Shown one piece after another: positions 26,127 through 35,006 of a DNA stretch of 64,000 nt. Where the stretch lies: the NCBI GenBank assembly GCA_038320345.1, contig JBBQED010000017.1, positions 1 to 64,000 on the forward strand, written 5' to 3'. Both the position numbers and the translations under genes were made by a program. Origin of the DNA: JBBQED01 sp038320345 (GTDB lineage: Bacteria; Bacteroidota; Bacteroidia; AKYH767-A; OLB10). Numbering within the stretch: the first letter of the stretch is position 1; every line of letters begins with the position of its first letter. The notes below the pieces were generated by a model. The model was given only the letters and a program-made list of their open reading frames with translations, ran no database searches and had not been told where the DNA came from.

Positions 26127-28166
26127 TTAATTTCCTGGGTAAGCTACGCGAACATGATAAATGCTCGAGAGCATTTTCTTGAAAATTTTCTTGATCGAAG
26201 TAATGTCGCGGTAAGTGATATCACAATTCTCGAATTGTCCATTTTCAATTTGGTGATTGATGATACTCTCTACCAGTTTATCAATAGATCCAGTGTCATG
26301 AACAGGCAGACTTCTAGCTGCTGCTTCCACAGAATCTGCCATCATCAGCACAGCTGTTTCCTTTGAAAATGGCTTAGGACCAGGATATCTAAAATCATCT
26401 TCATCGGCAATTTCATCTGGAAAATTCTTCAGAAATGACTGATAAAAATATTGCACGATCAACGTTCCATGATGCGTACGGATAAAATCAATGACAATAT
26501 CTGGAATATTAAACTTCTTCGCTTTTTCAATTCCACGGATCACGTGACTAATAATGATAGAAGCACTCTCATCAAAAGAAAGTTCATCATGAGGATTAAT
26601 CTGCGTACTTTGATTTTCGATAAAGTACATCGGAATTTCAGTTTTGCCGATATCATGATACAACGCTCCTACCCTAACCAGTAAAGAATTCCCTCCTATT
26701 TTATAACATGCTGATTCGGCAAGGTTGGCTACTTGCAAGGAATGCTGAAATGTTCCAGGTGTTTTTGTAGCCAGTTCGCGCAACAGATCACTGTTAAAAT
26801 CGGTGAGCTCCATCAATGTAAAATCTGAGGTCACCCCGAATGTTTTTTCTATAAAAAAGATCAATGGATAACTCAGCAAAGTCAAGAGGCAATTCCCAAT
26901 CAACCATACGGCATTCATATAATTCACCTTCACTGCTGATCCTTCATTCAAGAGTGAAAGACCGATATAAGAAAATAAATAAGCGATAAAAATAATGCCA
27001 ACCGCAATAAATAATTGCGAGCGTTTTCGCATATTCACAATGCTGAAAATGGCCACCATTCCAGTGATCACTTGCATGTACACAAAATCAAATCCACCTG
27101 GCGCAACGGTACCAAGAATCAATATTGTTAAGACATGCGTAAATAAAGCTGTACGCGTATCAAAAAATGCACGTGTCACAAGCGGCAAGATACAAAGCGG
27201 CATTAAAAGCATATTCAGTTTATTACTGTTCAAAGCCATCGAATAACAAATACAAGTTATCACAATCAACAAAAATAGCAGTGAAATTTTTCTACTATCC
27301 AGTAAAATATCTTTCCTGAGTAACCAGAGAAATGTCAGCAATACAATAATGGCGGTACACACCAAAATGAGATAGCCAATATATAACCAAGTCTGAGAAT
27401 CGCGCGAAACTTCATCTCCGTCGTAGGCGATTTTCAGAGACTCTAGTATTTCTAACTCTCTATCACCTATAATTTTTCCTCTTTCAATAATTGAAGTTCC
27501 CGCTTTCACCATCCCATGTGTTGGGTTGATGGATTCAATGTATTGCAATTTGTTTTTTTCTGTCAGCGAAGCATCAAAAATCAGATCTGGCTTCAGCGAT
27601 TGAACTAGGGCATTAAATAGCATGCCGTCGCCCTGCAAATTCATCGCAATTAATTCTCGTTCGATTTTAGCTGCTAACTGATTCGACTGAAGGTAAAGCG
27701 TGAGATCAGTTGGTTCTGCCACATTTCCAATCAGTTTATAAACAGGTTGTCCGGCAGCAATACTTAAGTTACGTGGAATATCGATCAATCCTTGATGGTA
27801 AACCGACCGAATAATCATCTGGCCTGCAATCTTACCATCATTACTTCCTTGTTGATACAGTGAGCCAAACTCTAGAAAAGCACGATTGATTGCAAATGTA
27901 TCTTTTCGAAAATACACTGGACTTTGTGTATTGATCTGACTAACCTCTTCTTCTATTTGTTTCCTGTTTTTATACAAAGGAAAATCGAATGGAGCTCTTA
28001 GGTTATCATAATGCCAAGAGTTTCCTTTATCGAAATTATATTTGAAATGTGTTTGCTGGGGCAAAAAAGCAGTGATCACTAGAATTGAAACTGTAATTAA
28101 GACGATCCGGTAATAGAGATCATGTTTATTACTGACTGCAATAAAGAATTTCCTGAAACTAAACAT
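26127..28166 (-). CDS. 7TM-HD domain phosphodiesterase, PgpH-like (cyclic di-AMP hydrolase family)
   Basis: A 679-residue membrane enzyme. One N-terminal helix is followed by a large extracytoplasmic domain (about 45-275), then a block of seven membrane helices (about 280-455). The cytoplasmic HD domain has the metal-binding motifs HSLQVANLAE, YHDIGKTE, THHGTL and MMADSVEAAARS. The family in Listeria (PgpH) hydrolyses cyclic di-AMP. I chose the second in-frame ATG (MFSFRKFF); the upstream ATG at 28175 lies against a TATTTTTG box at 28173-28180. It is convergent with the glycine-rich gene, and rnpB lies upstream. Confidence 0.9.
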   Translation of the reverse strand: MFSFRKFFIAVSNKHDLYYRIVLITVSILVITAFLPQQTHFKYNFDKGNSWHYDNLRAPFDFPLYKNRKQIEEEVSQINTQSPVYFRKDTFAINRAFLEFGSLYQQGSNDGKIAGQMIIRSVYHQGLIDIPRNLSIAAGQPVYKLIGNVAEPTDLTLYLQSNQLAAKIERELIAMNLQGDGMLFNALVQSLKPDLIFDASLTEKNKLQYIESINPTHGMVKAGTSIIERGKIIGDRELEILESLKIAYDGDEVSRDSQTWLYIGYLILVCTAIIVLLTFLWLLRKDILLDSRKISLLFLLIVITCICYSMALNSNKLNMLLMPLCILPLVTRAFFDTRTALFTHVLTILILGTVAPGGFDFVYMQVITGMVAIFSIVNMRKRSQLFIAVGIIFIAYLFSYIGLSLLNEGSAVKVNYMNAVWLIGNCLLTLLSYPLIFFIEKTFGVTSDFTLMELTDFNSDLLRELATKTPGTFQHSLQVANLAESACYKIGGNSLLVRVGALYHDIGKTEIPMYFIENQSTQINPHDELSFDESASIIISHVIRGIEKAKKFNIPDIVIDFIRTHHGTLIVQYFYQSFLKNFPDEIADEDDFRYPGPKPFSKETAVLMMADSVEAAARSLPVHDTGSIDKLVESIINHQIENGQFENCDITYRDITSIKKIFKKMLSSIYHVRVAYPGN

Positions 28167-28172
28167 ATGGTG

Positions 28173-28180
28173 CAAAAATA
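28173..28180 (-). promoter_or_regulatory. Possible -7 promoter box for the 7TM-HD gene
   Basis: The minus strand reads TATTTTTG, matching TAnnTTTG. It is only 6 bases before the chosen ATG, so the transcript would be nearly leaderless. No good -33 element was found. Confidence 0.35.
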
Positions 28181-28255
28181 GTCAAATGCCAATAGAACTT
28201 CCCCGAATCATTTTGCAATTTACTCCGCTAGTCATTGTTGAAAACAAAGAAAAAA

Positions 28256-28657
28256 TGAAAGCAAACTTATAAGCCGGGTTCTGTATTTACTCCTTTTTAC
28301 GGGTGTAACTCCTGTCATTTATCTGCGATGTTCCTCGCGAAACACCTGAATCAGCCTACCCATCAGGGCAACAGACCGAAATCTGATATCGGGCGAGCAG
28401 CCCTTTACCCTGACCTATTTGGCTTTTCAACCCACAAGGTTTACCCGTTCTGCAATTACTTGCAAAAACTGTGAGCTCTTACCTCACATTTTCACCCTTA
28501 CTCTAATTTACATCAGAGCGGTATAGTTTTCTGTGGCACTTTCTGTCACTACGCTGTTTCCGACGTAGTGCCTTCCCGTTAGGAAGTGTGGCGCTCTATG
28601 TTGCCCGGACTTTCCTCCCTCCGACTAAACGAAGAGCGACAGGACGGTTTGCTTTCA
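28256..28657 (-). ncRNA. rnpB: RNase P RNA
   Basis: This is the catalytic RNA that matures tRNA 5' ends. The minus strand contains the conserved P4 region AGGAAAGTCCGGGCAAC near the 5' end and the 3' conserved ACAGAACCCGGCTTAT segment. The ends pair as an 11-base P1 stem, TGAAAGCAAAC with GTTTGCTTTCA, and a T-run follows. The RNA is about 400 nucleotides. Its 5' end coincides with the TGA stop of pabA, and a TATCTTTG promoter box lies inside the pabA 3' end. Confidence 0.95.
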
Positions 28658-29254
28658 GGGCAAAGATACAAGGTTAGGGAGATAATAGCCGAGCCAATTA
28701 CTCAGGATTTGTTTACCGGAAGGTGTCATCACTGATTCGGGATGAAACTGAACACCAGTCAGCATCAACTCCTCATGATGCAACGCCATGATGAATCCTT
28801 GTTCATCAGTAGCAAGGATTTTGAAATTCGTTGGCAATGTACCTTCATCCACCACCCATGAATGATATCTCCCTGCTTCAAAAGGATCAGAAATATTTTT
28901 GAAAAGAAAGGAACTGGGATCTTTTACAATACACTTCCGCTGTAAACCATGCATCACTTCTTGAAGTTGGATAAGACTTCCTGTATTAGCAATAGTAATA
29001 GCTTGATGTCCGAGGCAAACCCCCAACACAGGAATTCGACCTTGCACTGTTTTGATCAGCGGAACAAGAATACCAGCTTCTTCTGGGATACCAGGACCAG
29101 GCGATAAAACAATTAAATCATATTCACTTGCTGCTTCCACAGTGATCTCTGTATTTCGAAAAACATCTATTTGGAATGGAAACAACTCTTCCAGATAATG
29201 AACAAGATTCCATGTAAATGAATCAAAATTATCTAAAACGAGAAGTCGGAGCAT
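28655..29254 (-). CDS. pabA: Aminodeoxychorismate/anthranilate synthase glutamine amidotransferase subunit
   Basis: A 199-residue class I glutamine amidotransferase that supplies ammonia to chorismate. The opening is LLVLDNFDSFTWNLVHYLE. The oxyanion motif is SPGPGIPEEAG. The nucleophile C80 is in GVCLGHQAI, and the catalytic H171 and E173 are in VQFHPES. PabA and TrpG cannot be told apart by sequence here. The absence of trp genes nearby favours folate synthesis (pabA) or a shared subunit. A TACTTTTG box at 29271-29278 lies 16 bases before the ATG. Its TGA stop is shared with the start of rnpB. Confidence 0.88.
   Translation of the reverse strand: MLRLLVLDNFDSFTWNLVHYLEELFPFQIDVFRNTEITVEAASEYDLIVLSPGPGIPEEAGILVPLIKTVQGRIPVLGVCLGHQAITIANTGSLIQLQEVMHGLQRKCIVKDPSSFLFKNISDPFEAGRYHSWVVDEGTLPTNFKILATDEQGFIMALHHEELMLTGVQFHPESVMTPSGKQILSNWLGYYLPNLVSLP
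28661..28668 (-). promoter_or_regulatory. rnpB -7 promoter box inside pabA
   Basis: The minus strand reads TATCTTTG, an exact TAnnTTTG match within the last codons of pabA, 3 bases before the P1 stem begins. A TTG lies 26 bases upstream, slightly long for the -33 element. Confidence 0.6.
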
Positions 29255-29270
29255 TCAAATATTATTTCCA

Positions 29271-29278
29271 CAAAAGTA
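29271..29278 (-). promoter_or_regulatory. Bacteroidota -7 promoter box for pabA
   Basis: The minus strand reads TACTTTTG (TAnnTTTG), 16 bases before the pabA ATG. A TTG lies 24 bases upstream. Confidence 0.55.
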
Positions 29279-29337
29279 AAAGATCTACTAAAGTAATTGA
29301 AGCAAGAAAGATAAAAATACAGCACCTTGGATTTAAT

Positions 29338-29345
29338 TACCTTTG
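29338..29345 (+). promoter_or_regulatory. Bacteroidota -7 promoter box for ridA
   Basis: TACCTTTG matches TAnnTTTG exactly and lies 47 bases before the ridA ATG. No -33 TTG is at ideal spacing. Confidence 0.45.
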
Positions 29346-29392
29346 TTGGAACCAACAACTTTAGTACTCTACATTCATATTGATCAAAGCAC

Positions 29393-29773
29393 ATGAAAAA
29401 AATTATCCATACCAAAGCTGCGCCTGCTCCTATCGGACCATATTCACAAGCCGTACAATTTGGCAACTTATTATTCGCCTCAGGTCAAATAGCTATAGAA
29501 CCAGCAACGGGAAATCTAATTACGCATACCATCGAATCGGAGACGCATCAAGTCATGAAAAACATCAATGCTCTTTTAAATGAAGCAGGGATGGACTTTA
29601 GCCATATCATCAAAACCACAATTTTTTTGAAAGATATGAGTCAGTTTTCGCAAGTCAATGAAATTTATGGAAGTTATTTCAGCAGTAATTTCCCTGCTCG
29701 TGAAACAGTTGAAGTAGCTCGATTACCCAAAGATGTCAACGTAGAAATTGCGGTGACTGCAGGTAAAATATAA
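29393..29773 (+). CDS. ridA: RidA-family enamine/imine deaminase
   Basis: RidA hydrolyses reactive 2-aminoacrylate and related enamines released by PLP enzymes. The 126-residue protein is full length. It shows the signature APAPIGPYSQAV (10-21), GNLLFASGQIAI, the helix THQVMKNINALLNEAG, and the C-terminal active-site block PARETVEVARLPKDVNVEI with R103 and E118 corresponding to the E. coli R105 and E120 pair. It is a homotrimeric cytosolic protein by family. It is divergent from pabA and convergent with the M61 peptidase gene. Confidence 0.95.
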   Translation: MKKIIHTKAAPAPIGPYSQAVQFGNLLFASGQIAIEPATGNLITHTIESETHQVMKNINALLNEAGMDFSHIIKTTIFLKDMSQFSQVNEIYGSYFSSNFPARETVEVARLPKDVNVEIAVTAGKI

Positions 29774-29780
29774 TCCTATA

Positions 29781-31511
29781 TTACAATTTCATTTTTAATC
29801 CCGTCCAAGAAGTAAATGCTTGCATCTGCTGTTCATTAGCTTCTGCAATTGTTGCAATTGTGACTTGATCGAAATACGTTTTCCCGTCTGACTTAAGTAT
29901 TATATTACGAAGTTCACGTTGTGTAAATACAGACAGTATCACTTCATTTTTTTCACGGCTCATCAGATCATTTAAATTTTGCTCTACTTTTCTTCCATTA
30001 CACGCAATCACTTCATCATCTTTTGACAAGCCCGCAAATTCCGCTGGTGAACCGGGTATAACCGATGCAACTTTAAGTACACCACCTTCTGTGGCTACTC
30101 TGAAGCCAAATAATTTTTCATGAACTTGTGCTGCACCTTTTCTTTGTAGATAACACCCCACATAATTCAACAATTCCTGCAAATCACTTTCATAGGAGAT
30201 CCGTTGATGAATCCAGCGATCAAAAAGTTTTTCGACGCCACCATCAGACAACTTAATCGCCAGTAATTTAACATCCTGTTCCCGATATCCCTTTTTAAGC
30301 GGTGCGAAATCTTGATATAAGCGAATGAATAATGTATCCAATGAATTTTTTCCAGCACTTGATCTTCGCAGATATAAATCCAGCATCAAAGCAAACAAAC
30401 TCCCTTCATCATAGATCGAAGTTTTGCGATGAGGAACTCCAGGTACATAACCATCTAACCAAGTATCAAAACTACTTTCTGCAACACTATAATTGAATCG
30501 GCCATTGCTATCAAAATGTTTTTGAAGTCGAGCATTGATTTCTGCAAAATAATTAGTTTGATCAAAAAATCCGCTTCGTGCAAGAAATAAATCCCCATAA
30601 TAAGTAGTAAATCCTTCATACACCCATCCCAGCTGGCTATAATTTTCTCTTGAGTAATCATATATCACAAAATCATCAGGACGAAGTGTCTTTACGTTCC
30701 ATGCATGAAATAACTCGTGAGAAGCAACACCAAGAAAGTCAGCATACAGTTCTTTATGCATAAACTGATAATCGGGACCGAGTGCTAAAACTGTACTTTT
30801 AATATGTTCTACTCCATGATAAAAACGATAAGGTAAAATCAGTACTAGAAAATGATATTCAGCAACAGGAAATGAATGCATCATACTTAACTGGATCTCC
30901 GTAAATGCTTTGAAATCTTTCAGGATTAGATCCCAATCAGGTTTTACATTACCGTGTAACCAAACATGAAACTCATAATCATTTACAGAATAGGTGCGAT
31001 GATGCAATGCTTTCGCTGCAAAAAATGGACTATCTACCAACTCATGAAAATCTTCAGCAAGAAGAATATGCTTCTCTTTAGATTGCATAGAACATGCAAT
31101 TTGCCAATCATCAGGAACGACTACTCGCAACGAACAAGGGACATGTAAATTACCGGGTAAATACATTAAACAATGCACAGGATTCACATACATTAAATCC
31201 TTATCCACCCAACAAGCTCCTGCATCCGCCTGCGCTGCATAATATTCATAGCGCACTTCAATCTGACTTACACCATCCGTTTGTATCTTCCAAGTATCCT
31301 TATTGATCTTCGTAAAGCTGAGAGGCAATCCGTGTTGATCATACACACACCAATTACGAATGTTCTTAGCAAAATTTCCTAACTCGTAACGTCCAGGGCG
31401 CCATGCTGGAAGCGCCACTTCAGTAAATGAAGCAGGATCAATATCGATTTTAAAAGTGATATTCAGAAACCTAGATTCAGGATGAATGGAGGCTATTTCA
31501 TAATGCCACAT
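29781..31511 (-). CDS. M61-family (glycyl aminopeptidase-like) metallopeptidase with PDZ domain
   Basis: A zinc peptidase of the M61 family. An N-terminal beta domain starts WHYEIASIHPESRFLNI. The zinc site is ASHELFHAWN, an HExxH-type motif, with the third ligand glutamate in VYEGFTTYYGD about 30 residues later. A C-terminal PDZ domain includes GSPAEFAGLSKDDEVIACNG. I start at the ATG at 31511, because family members begin directly with this strand; an upstream ATG would add 19 residues of unlikely sequence. No signal peptide is evident, so it is probably cytoplasmic. It is convergent with ridA, 7 bases apart. Confidence 0.9.
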   Translation of the reverse strand: MWHYEIASIHPESRFLNITFKIDIDPASFTEVALPAWRPGRYELGNFAKNIRNWCVYDQHGLPLSFTKINKDTWKIQTDGVSQIEVRYEYYAAQADAGACWVDKDLMYVNPVHCLMYLPGNLHVPCSLRVVVPDDWQIACSMQSKEKHILLAEDFHELVDSPFFAAKALHHRTYSVNDYEFHVWLHGNVKPDWDLILKDFKAFTEIQLSMMHSFPVAEYHFLVLILPYRFYHGVEHIKSTVLALGPDYQFMHKELYADFLGVASHELFHAWNVKTLRPDDFVIYDYSRENYSQLGWVYEGFTTYYGDLFLARSGFFDQTNYFAEINARLQKHFDSNGRFNYSVAESSFDTWLDGYVPGVPHRKTSIYDEGSLFALMLDLYLRRSSAGKNSLDTLFIRLYQDFAPLKKGYREQDVKLLAIKLSDGGVEKLFDRWIHQRISYESDLQELLNYVGCYLQRKGAAQVHEKLFGFRVATEGGVLKVASVIPGSPAEFAGLSKDDEVIACNGRKVEQNLNDLMSREKNEVILSVFTQRELRNIILKSDGKTYFDQVTIATIAEANEQQMQAFTSWTGLKMKL

Positions 31512-31818
31512 AAGCGATGTTTCAATTTTGAAGAACGAAGGTAATAGAGAATGACTCATCCGACCCAAAAATCTTACTCCTTTTTAAAGAAATCATTCCG
31601 CAATTAATTAGTTCACGACTCTATGAATACAACTTCTGTATCTTATGTACTGCGTAAAAACAAGCTCTTTGATCTATTTTCTCATCCTGTTCAACGCCAG
31701 TAACAGTCAGCTCAAAGTCAAAATATCCCAATTCAGTATAATCGATAGAAATTGAAAAAAAATAATTACCTAACATTGTACCACTAACCAATTACATTTT
31801 CATTTAACCTATCTCATC

Positions 31819-33426
31819 ATGAAACCATTTTTATACATCTTTTTATTCAGCCTTTTGTTTAGTACTTCAAAAGCTCAACAATTTGAATGGGTCAGAACAG
31901 ACTCTTTTGCTTACAGTTTTAATCCAAGTATTGGTAATTACTCGATAGCAATTGATGCCGCAAATCATAGTATTACTTCCAGGATGGATTCTTTACATAT
32001 TATTTTCGGCAACTGGATCATGGGAGACCAACGAATAGAAAAACGAGATGAACTAGGTAATCTCATTTGGGATTTATCTTTAGTCGGAACTAGTAGTACA
32101 CAAAGAATTTGTACGGATGCATCTGGAAATATCTATATTGCCGGAAATTTTTTGGAGACCTTTCATATTGGCGCGAACGATAGCCTTGTAAATACCGGAA
32201 TTTCAACTTTAAATATTAATCTTTTTATCATCAGTTTGGATCCTAACGGTCAGTTGCGGTGGAAAAAAAATGCTTCTCTTAGCTATCCTGACCCGCAAAA
32301 TATTGAGGCTATAACTTGTGATCATCAGGGAAATTTCTGGTATGCCGTTTCTGATTTTTTCTCAGCAAATATTACCAAAACTGATGCGAATGGAATTGAT
32401 ATGAATACCCATACTTTAACAGATGCAAAACGCATTGGGGAAATTAGTTTTGACCCTTGGGATAATTTATTTATTGGAGGATCAGCTCAACAAGGCATAT
32501 TCACTATTGATGATTCAACCTATCAGGTTACCGATTTTTATAATTTTTTTCTAGCACGTATTGCGTCAGATGGAACACCTAGCTGGGCTAAATTTTCACA
32601 TGATGTAACCTTCCAAGCGCCAATCATTAAAACGGATGGTTTTGGCAACGTTTATATGGCCGCTTTTTTGCTCGACACCTGCTCATTCGGTAATATTCAA
32701 TTCACACCATTGAGTTGGGGTTCCTCTTTCTATATTATCAAAGCTGATAGTGTCGGTAATTTCAGTTGGGGATATAGTCTGCCTTTGCAAACACCAAATA
32801 TTACGGGGGATTTTAGCGGAGGAAATAATGTTTTTATCGATTGTGATAGTCAAGGTAATTTATATATCGGAGGAAATCAACAAGGTACTCTAGACTGGGG
32901 TAATTCTGTAGTAAATACTGCAGGCGCTATTACCGATTCTCGTTTCTCAATAACTTCGTTTGATTCCAATGGAACACCGCTCTGGAATTTATTAGGAGGT
33001 GGTGATGTATATTGCTACCTAAATTCTATTGCATTAGATCATCAGGATAATTTATATTTTGTAGGGTCGACGAGTGGAAACTGCACTTTCGGTAACATCA
33101 ATTTTACGCTTCCTAGCTGGAGTAATTTTACGCTTGGGAAAATTAATCTCAATGCTTTAACTGGATTGCCAGGAGCTGCAAATTCTAATGATTTTGGATT
33201 TAATCTTTATCCAAATCCTTCTCAGGGTGAATTCATGATTCCAGTACAAATGCAAGGTGCGCAACTAGAAATTTACAATCAGATTGGACAGCAAGTTTAT
33301 TTGAATAATCAAGTACAAACGGGGATGATAAATACCGAAAATCTCTCCTCAGGATTATACGTGGTTAAATTCATGAAGGATGGGAATACCGGTACTTTCA
33401 AATGGATCAAAACGGAGGACAAGTAA
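31819..33426 (+). CDS. Secreted beta-propeller-like protein with T9SS type A sorting domain
   Basis: A 535-residue protein with a signal peptide (MKPFLYIFLFSLLFSTSKAQ). The body has repeated blocks of the SBBP type, with the recurring phrase D-x-x-G-N-I/L-Y-I/F-x-G (ICTDASGNIYIAGNF, DCDSQGNLYIGGN, LDHQDNLYFVGS), suggesting a beta-propeller. The C-terminus is a type A sorting domain (FGFNLYPNPSQGEFMI, LSSGLYVVKF). It is expected to be exported by the type IX system. There are no related genes adjacent; lpdA follows at 33550. Confidence 0.85.
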   Translation: MKPFLYIFLFSLLFSTSKAQQFEWVRTDSFAYSFNPSIGNYSIAIDAANHSITSRMDSLHIIFGNWIMGDQRIEKRDELGNLIWDLSLVGTSSTQRICTDASGNIYIAGNFLETFHIGANDSLVNTGISTLNINLFIISLDPNGQLRWKKNASLSYPDPQNIEAITCDHQGNFWYAVSDFFSANITKTDANGIDMNTHTLTDAKRIGEISFDPWDNLFIGGSAQQGIFTIDDSTYQVTDFYNFFLARIASDGTPSWAKFSHDVTFQAPIIKTDGFGNVYMAAFLLDTCSFGNIQFTPLSWGSSFYIIKADSVGNFSWGYSLPLQTPNITGDFSGGNNVFIDCDSQGNLYIGGNQQGTLDWGNSVVNTAGAITDSRFSITSFDSNGTPLWNLLGGGDVYCYLNSIALDHQDNLYFVGSTSGNCTFGNINFTLPSWSNFTLGKINLNALTGLPGAANSNDFGFNLYPNPSQGEFMIPVQMQGAQLEIYNQIGQQVYLNNQVQTGMINTENLSSGLYVVKFMKDGNTGTFKWIKTEDK

Positions 33427-33549
33427 AATATCATCCGTCTTTTTAACGTCTCGAATAACCACACTTACTCCTATCTTTCTGAAAATCAACATTCACCATC
33501 ATGATGTTGAAATGATTTAACTTCGCAGCTCTTAAAAAGCATCGAAGAC

Positions 33550-34938
33550 ATGAATTATGACCTTATCGTTTTAGGCAGCGGCCCAGGAGGCTATGTTGCC
33601 GCTATACGTGCATCTCAACTTGGAATGAAAGTCGCCGTAGTGGAAAAAGAATCACTCGGTGGAGTTTGTTTGAATTGGGGCTGTATACCCACCAAAGCTT
33701 TATTGAAAAGTGCTAACGTTTTTGATTATCTCAAACATGCAGGAGATTATGGGATTACTGTTGCTGATTACAAAGCTGATTTTCCTGCAGTAATTAAAAG
33801 AAGTCGTGATGTTGCAGATGGAATGAGTAAAGGCATTCAGTTTTTATTCAAGAAAAATAAAATTGAAGTACTGAATGGATATGGGAAACTCCTGCCTGGC
33901 AAAAAAATTGAAGTTACTGCTGCTGATGGGACTGTAAAAATATTCGAAGCCAATCATATTATTTTAGCTACAGGTTCAAGAAGTCGTGAGTTACCAAATC
34001 TTCCACAAGATGGAATTAAAGTAATAGGATATCGTGATGCTATGACACTACCAACTATGCCTAAGAGCATGGTTATCGTAGGTTCAGGAGCTATCGGTTG
34101 CGAATTTGCATATTTCTATCATACGATGGGAACTAAAGTTACTATTGTTGAGTTCATGCCGAACATTGTTCCTATTGAAGACGAAGACATTTCAAAACAG
34201 CTTGCGCGATCGTTCAAGAAAAGTGGAATTGACATCATGTTAGAATCAACTGTTGAATCAGTAGACACATCGGGTGAAGGTTGTAAAGTAAAAGTTAAAA
34301 CTAAGAAAGGAGAAGAGTTTCTCGACGCAGATATTGTACTTTCTGCAGTAGGTATTACTCCCAATATCGAGAATATCGGACTAGAAACAGTGGGCATAAT
34401 CACTGACAAAGGCAAAGTGCTGGTGAATGATTTTTACCAAACTAATATCCCTGGTATTTATGCCATTGGTGATATTGTTAAAGGTCCAGCACTTGCTCAT
34501 GTTGCATCTGCTGAAGGCATTTGTTGTGTAGAGAAAATTGCAGGATTACATGTCACACCAATTAACTACGGAAATATTCCAGGATGTACTTATTGCTCTC
34601 CTGAAGTTGCTTCGGTAGGGCTCACCGAGAAAGCTGCGAAGGAAGCAGGCCATGAAATTAAAGTGGGCAAATTCCCATTCTCCGCAAGCGGAAAAGCAAA
34701 AGCTGCAGGCGCTAGTGAGGGTTTTGTAAAAGTAATCTTCGATGCAAAATATGGAGAATGGTTGGGAGCGCATTTTATTGGTGCGAATGTTACAGAGATG
34801 ATTGCCGAAGTAGTAGTGGCAAGAAATCTTGAGACTACAGGCCACGAAATCATTAAATCGATCCATCCTCACCCTACAATGAGTGAAGCCATTATGGAAG
34901 CAGCAGCAGATGCTTATGGAGAAGTAATTCACATGTAA
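33550..34938 (+). CDS. lpdA: Dihydrolipoyl dehydrogenase (E3)
   Basis: The flavoprotein E3 component of 2-oxoacid dehydrogenase complexes and the glycine cleavage system; it re-oxidises dihydrolipoyl groups with NAD. The FAD-binding GSGPGGYVAAIRA (9-21) is present. The redox disulfide is C40/C45 in GGVCLNWGCIPTKA. The NAD-binding motif is IVGSGAIGCEFA. The FAD-contacting GIYAIGDIV and the C-terminal active-site HPHPTMSEAI are intact. The 462-residue length is typical. No E1 or E2 genes are adjacent, so it probably serves several complexes. A strong terminator follows. Confidence 0.96.
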   Translation: MNYDLIVLGSGPGGYVAAIRASQLGMKVAVVEKESLGGVCLNWGCIPTKALLKSANVFDYLKHAGDYGITVADYKADFPAVIKRSRDVADGMSKGIQFLFKKNKIEVLNGYGKLLPGKKIEVTAADGTVKIFEANHIILATGSRSRELPNLPQDGIKVIGYRDAMTLPTMPKSMVIVGSGAIGCEFAYFYHTMGTKVTIVEFMPNIVPIEDEDISKQLARSFKKSGIDIMLESTVESVDTSGEGCKVKVKTKKGEEFLDADIVLSAVGITPNIENIGLETVGIITDKGKVLVNDFYQTNIPGIYAIGDIVKGPALAHVASAEGICCVEKIAGLHVTPINYGNIPGCTYCSPEVASVGLTEKAAKEAGHEIKVGKFPFSASGKAKAAGASEGFVKVIFDAKYGEWLGAHFIGANVTEMIAEVVVARNLETTGHEIIKSIHPHPTMSEAIMEAAADAYGEVIHM

Positions 34939-34959
34939 AAACAGAATTTAAAAAATAAT

Positions 34960-34993
34960 AGCCCTGATCATCATGATGGTCAGGGCTTTTTTT
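34960..34993 (+). terminator. Rho-independent terminator after lpdA
   Basis: The stem AGCCCTGA / TCAGGGCT with a loop is followed by TTTTTT. It lies between convergent lpdA and the receptor gene. Confidence 0.88.
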
Positions 34994-35006
34994 ATCAACT
35001 GCGATT

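Noticed and set aside
28256..28657. A protein-coding reading of the 28.3-28.6 kb gap
   Set aside because: No frame is supported and the sequence has the conserved ends, P1 pairing and P4 motif of RNase P RNA.
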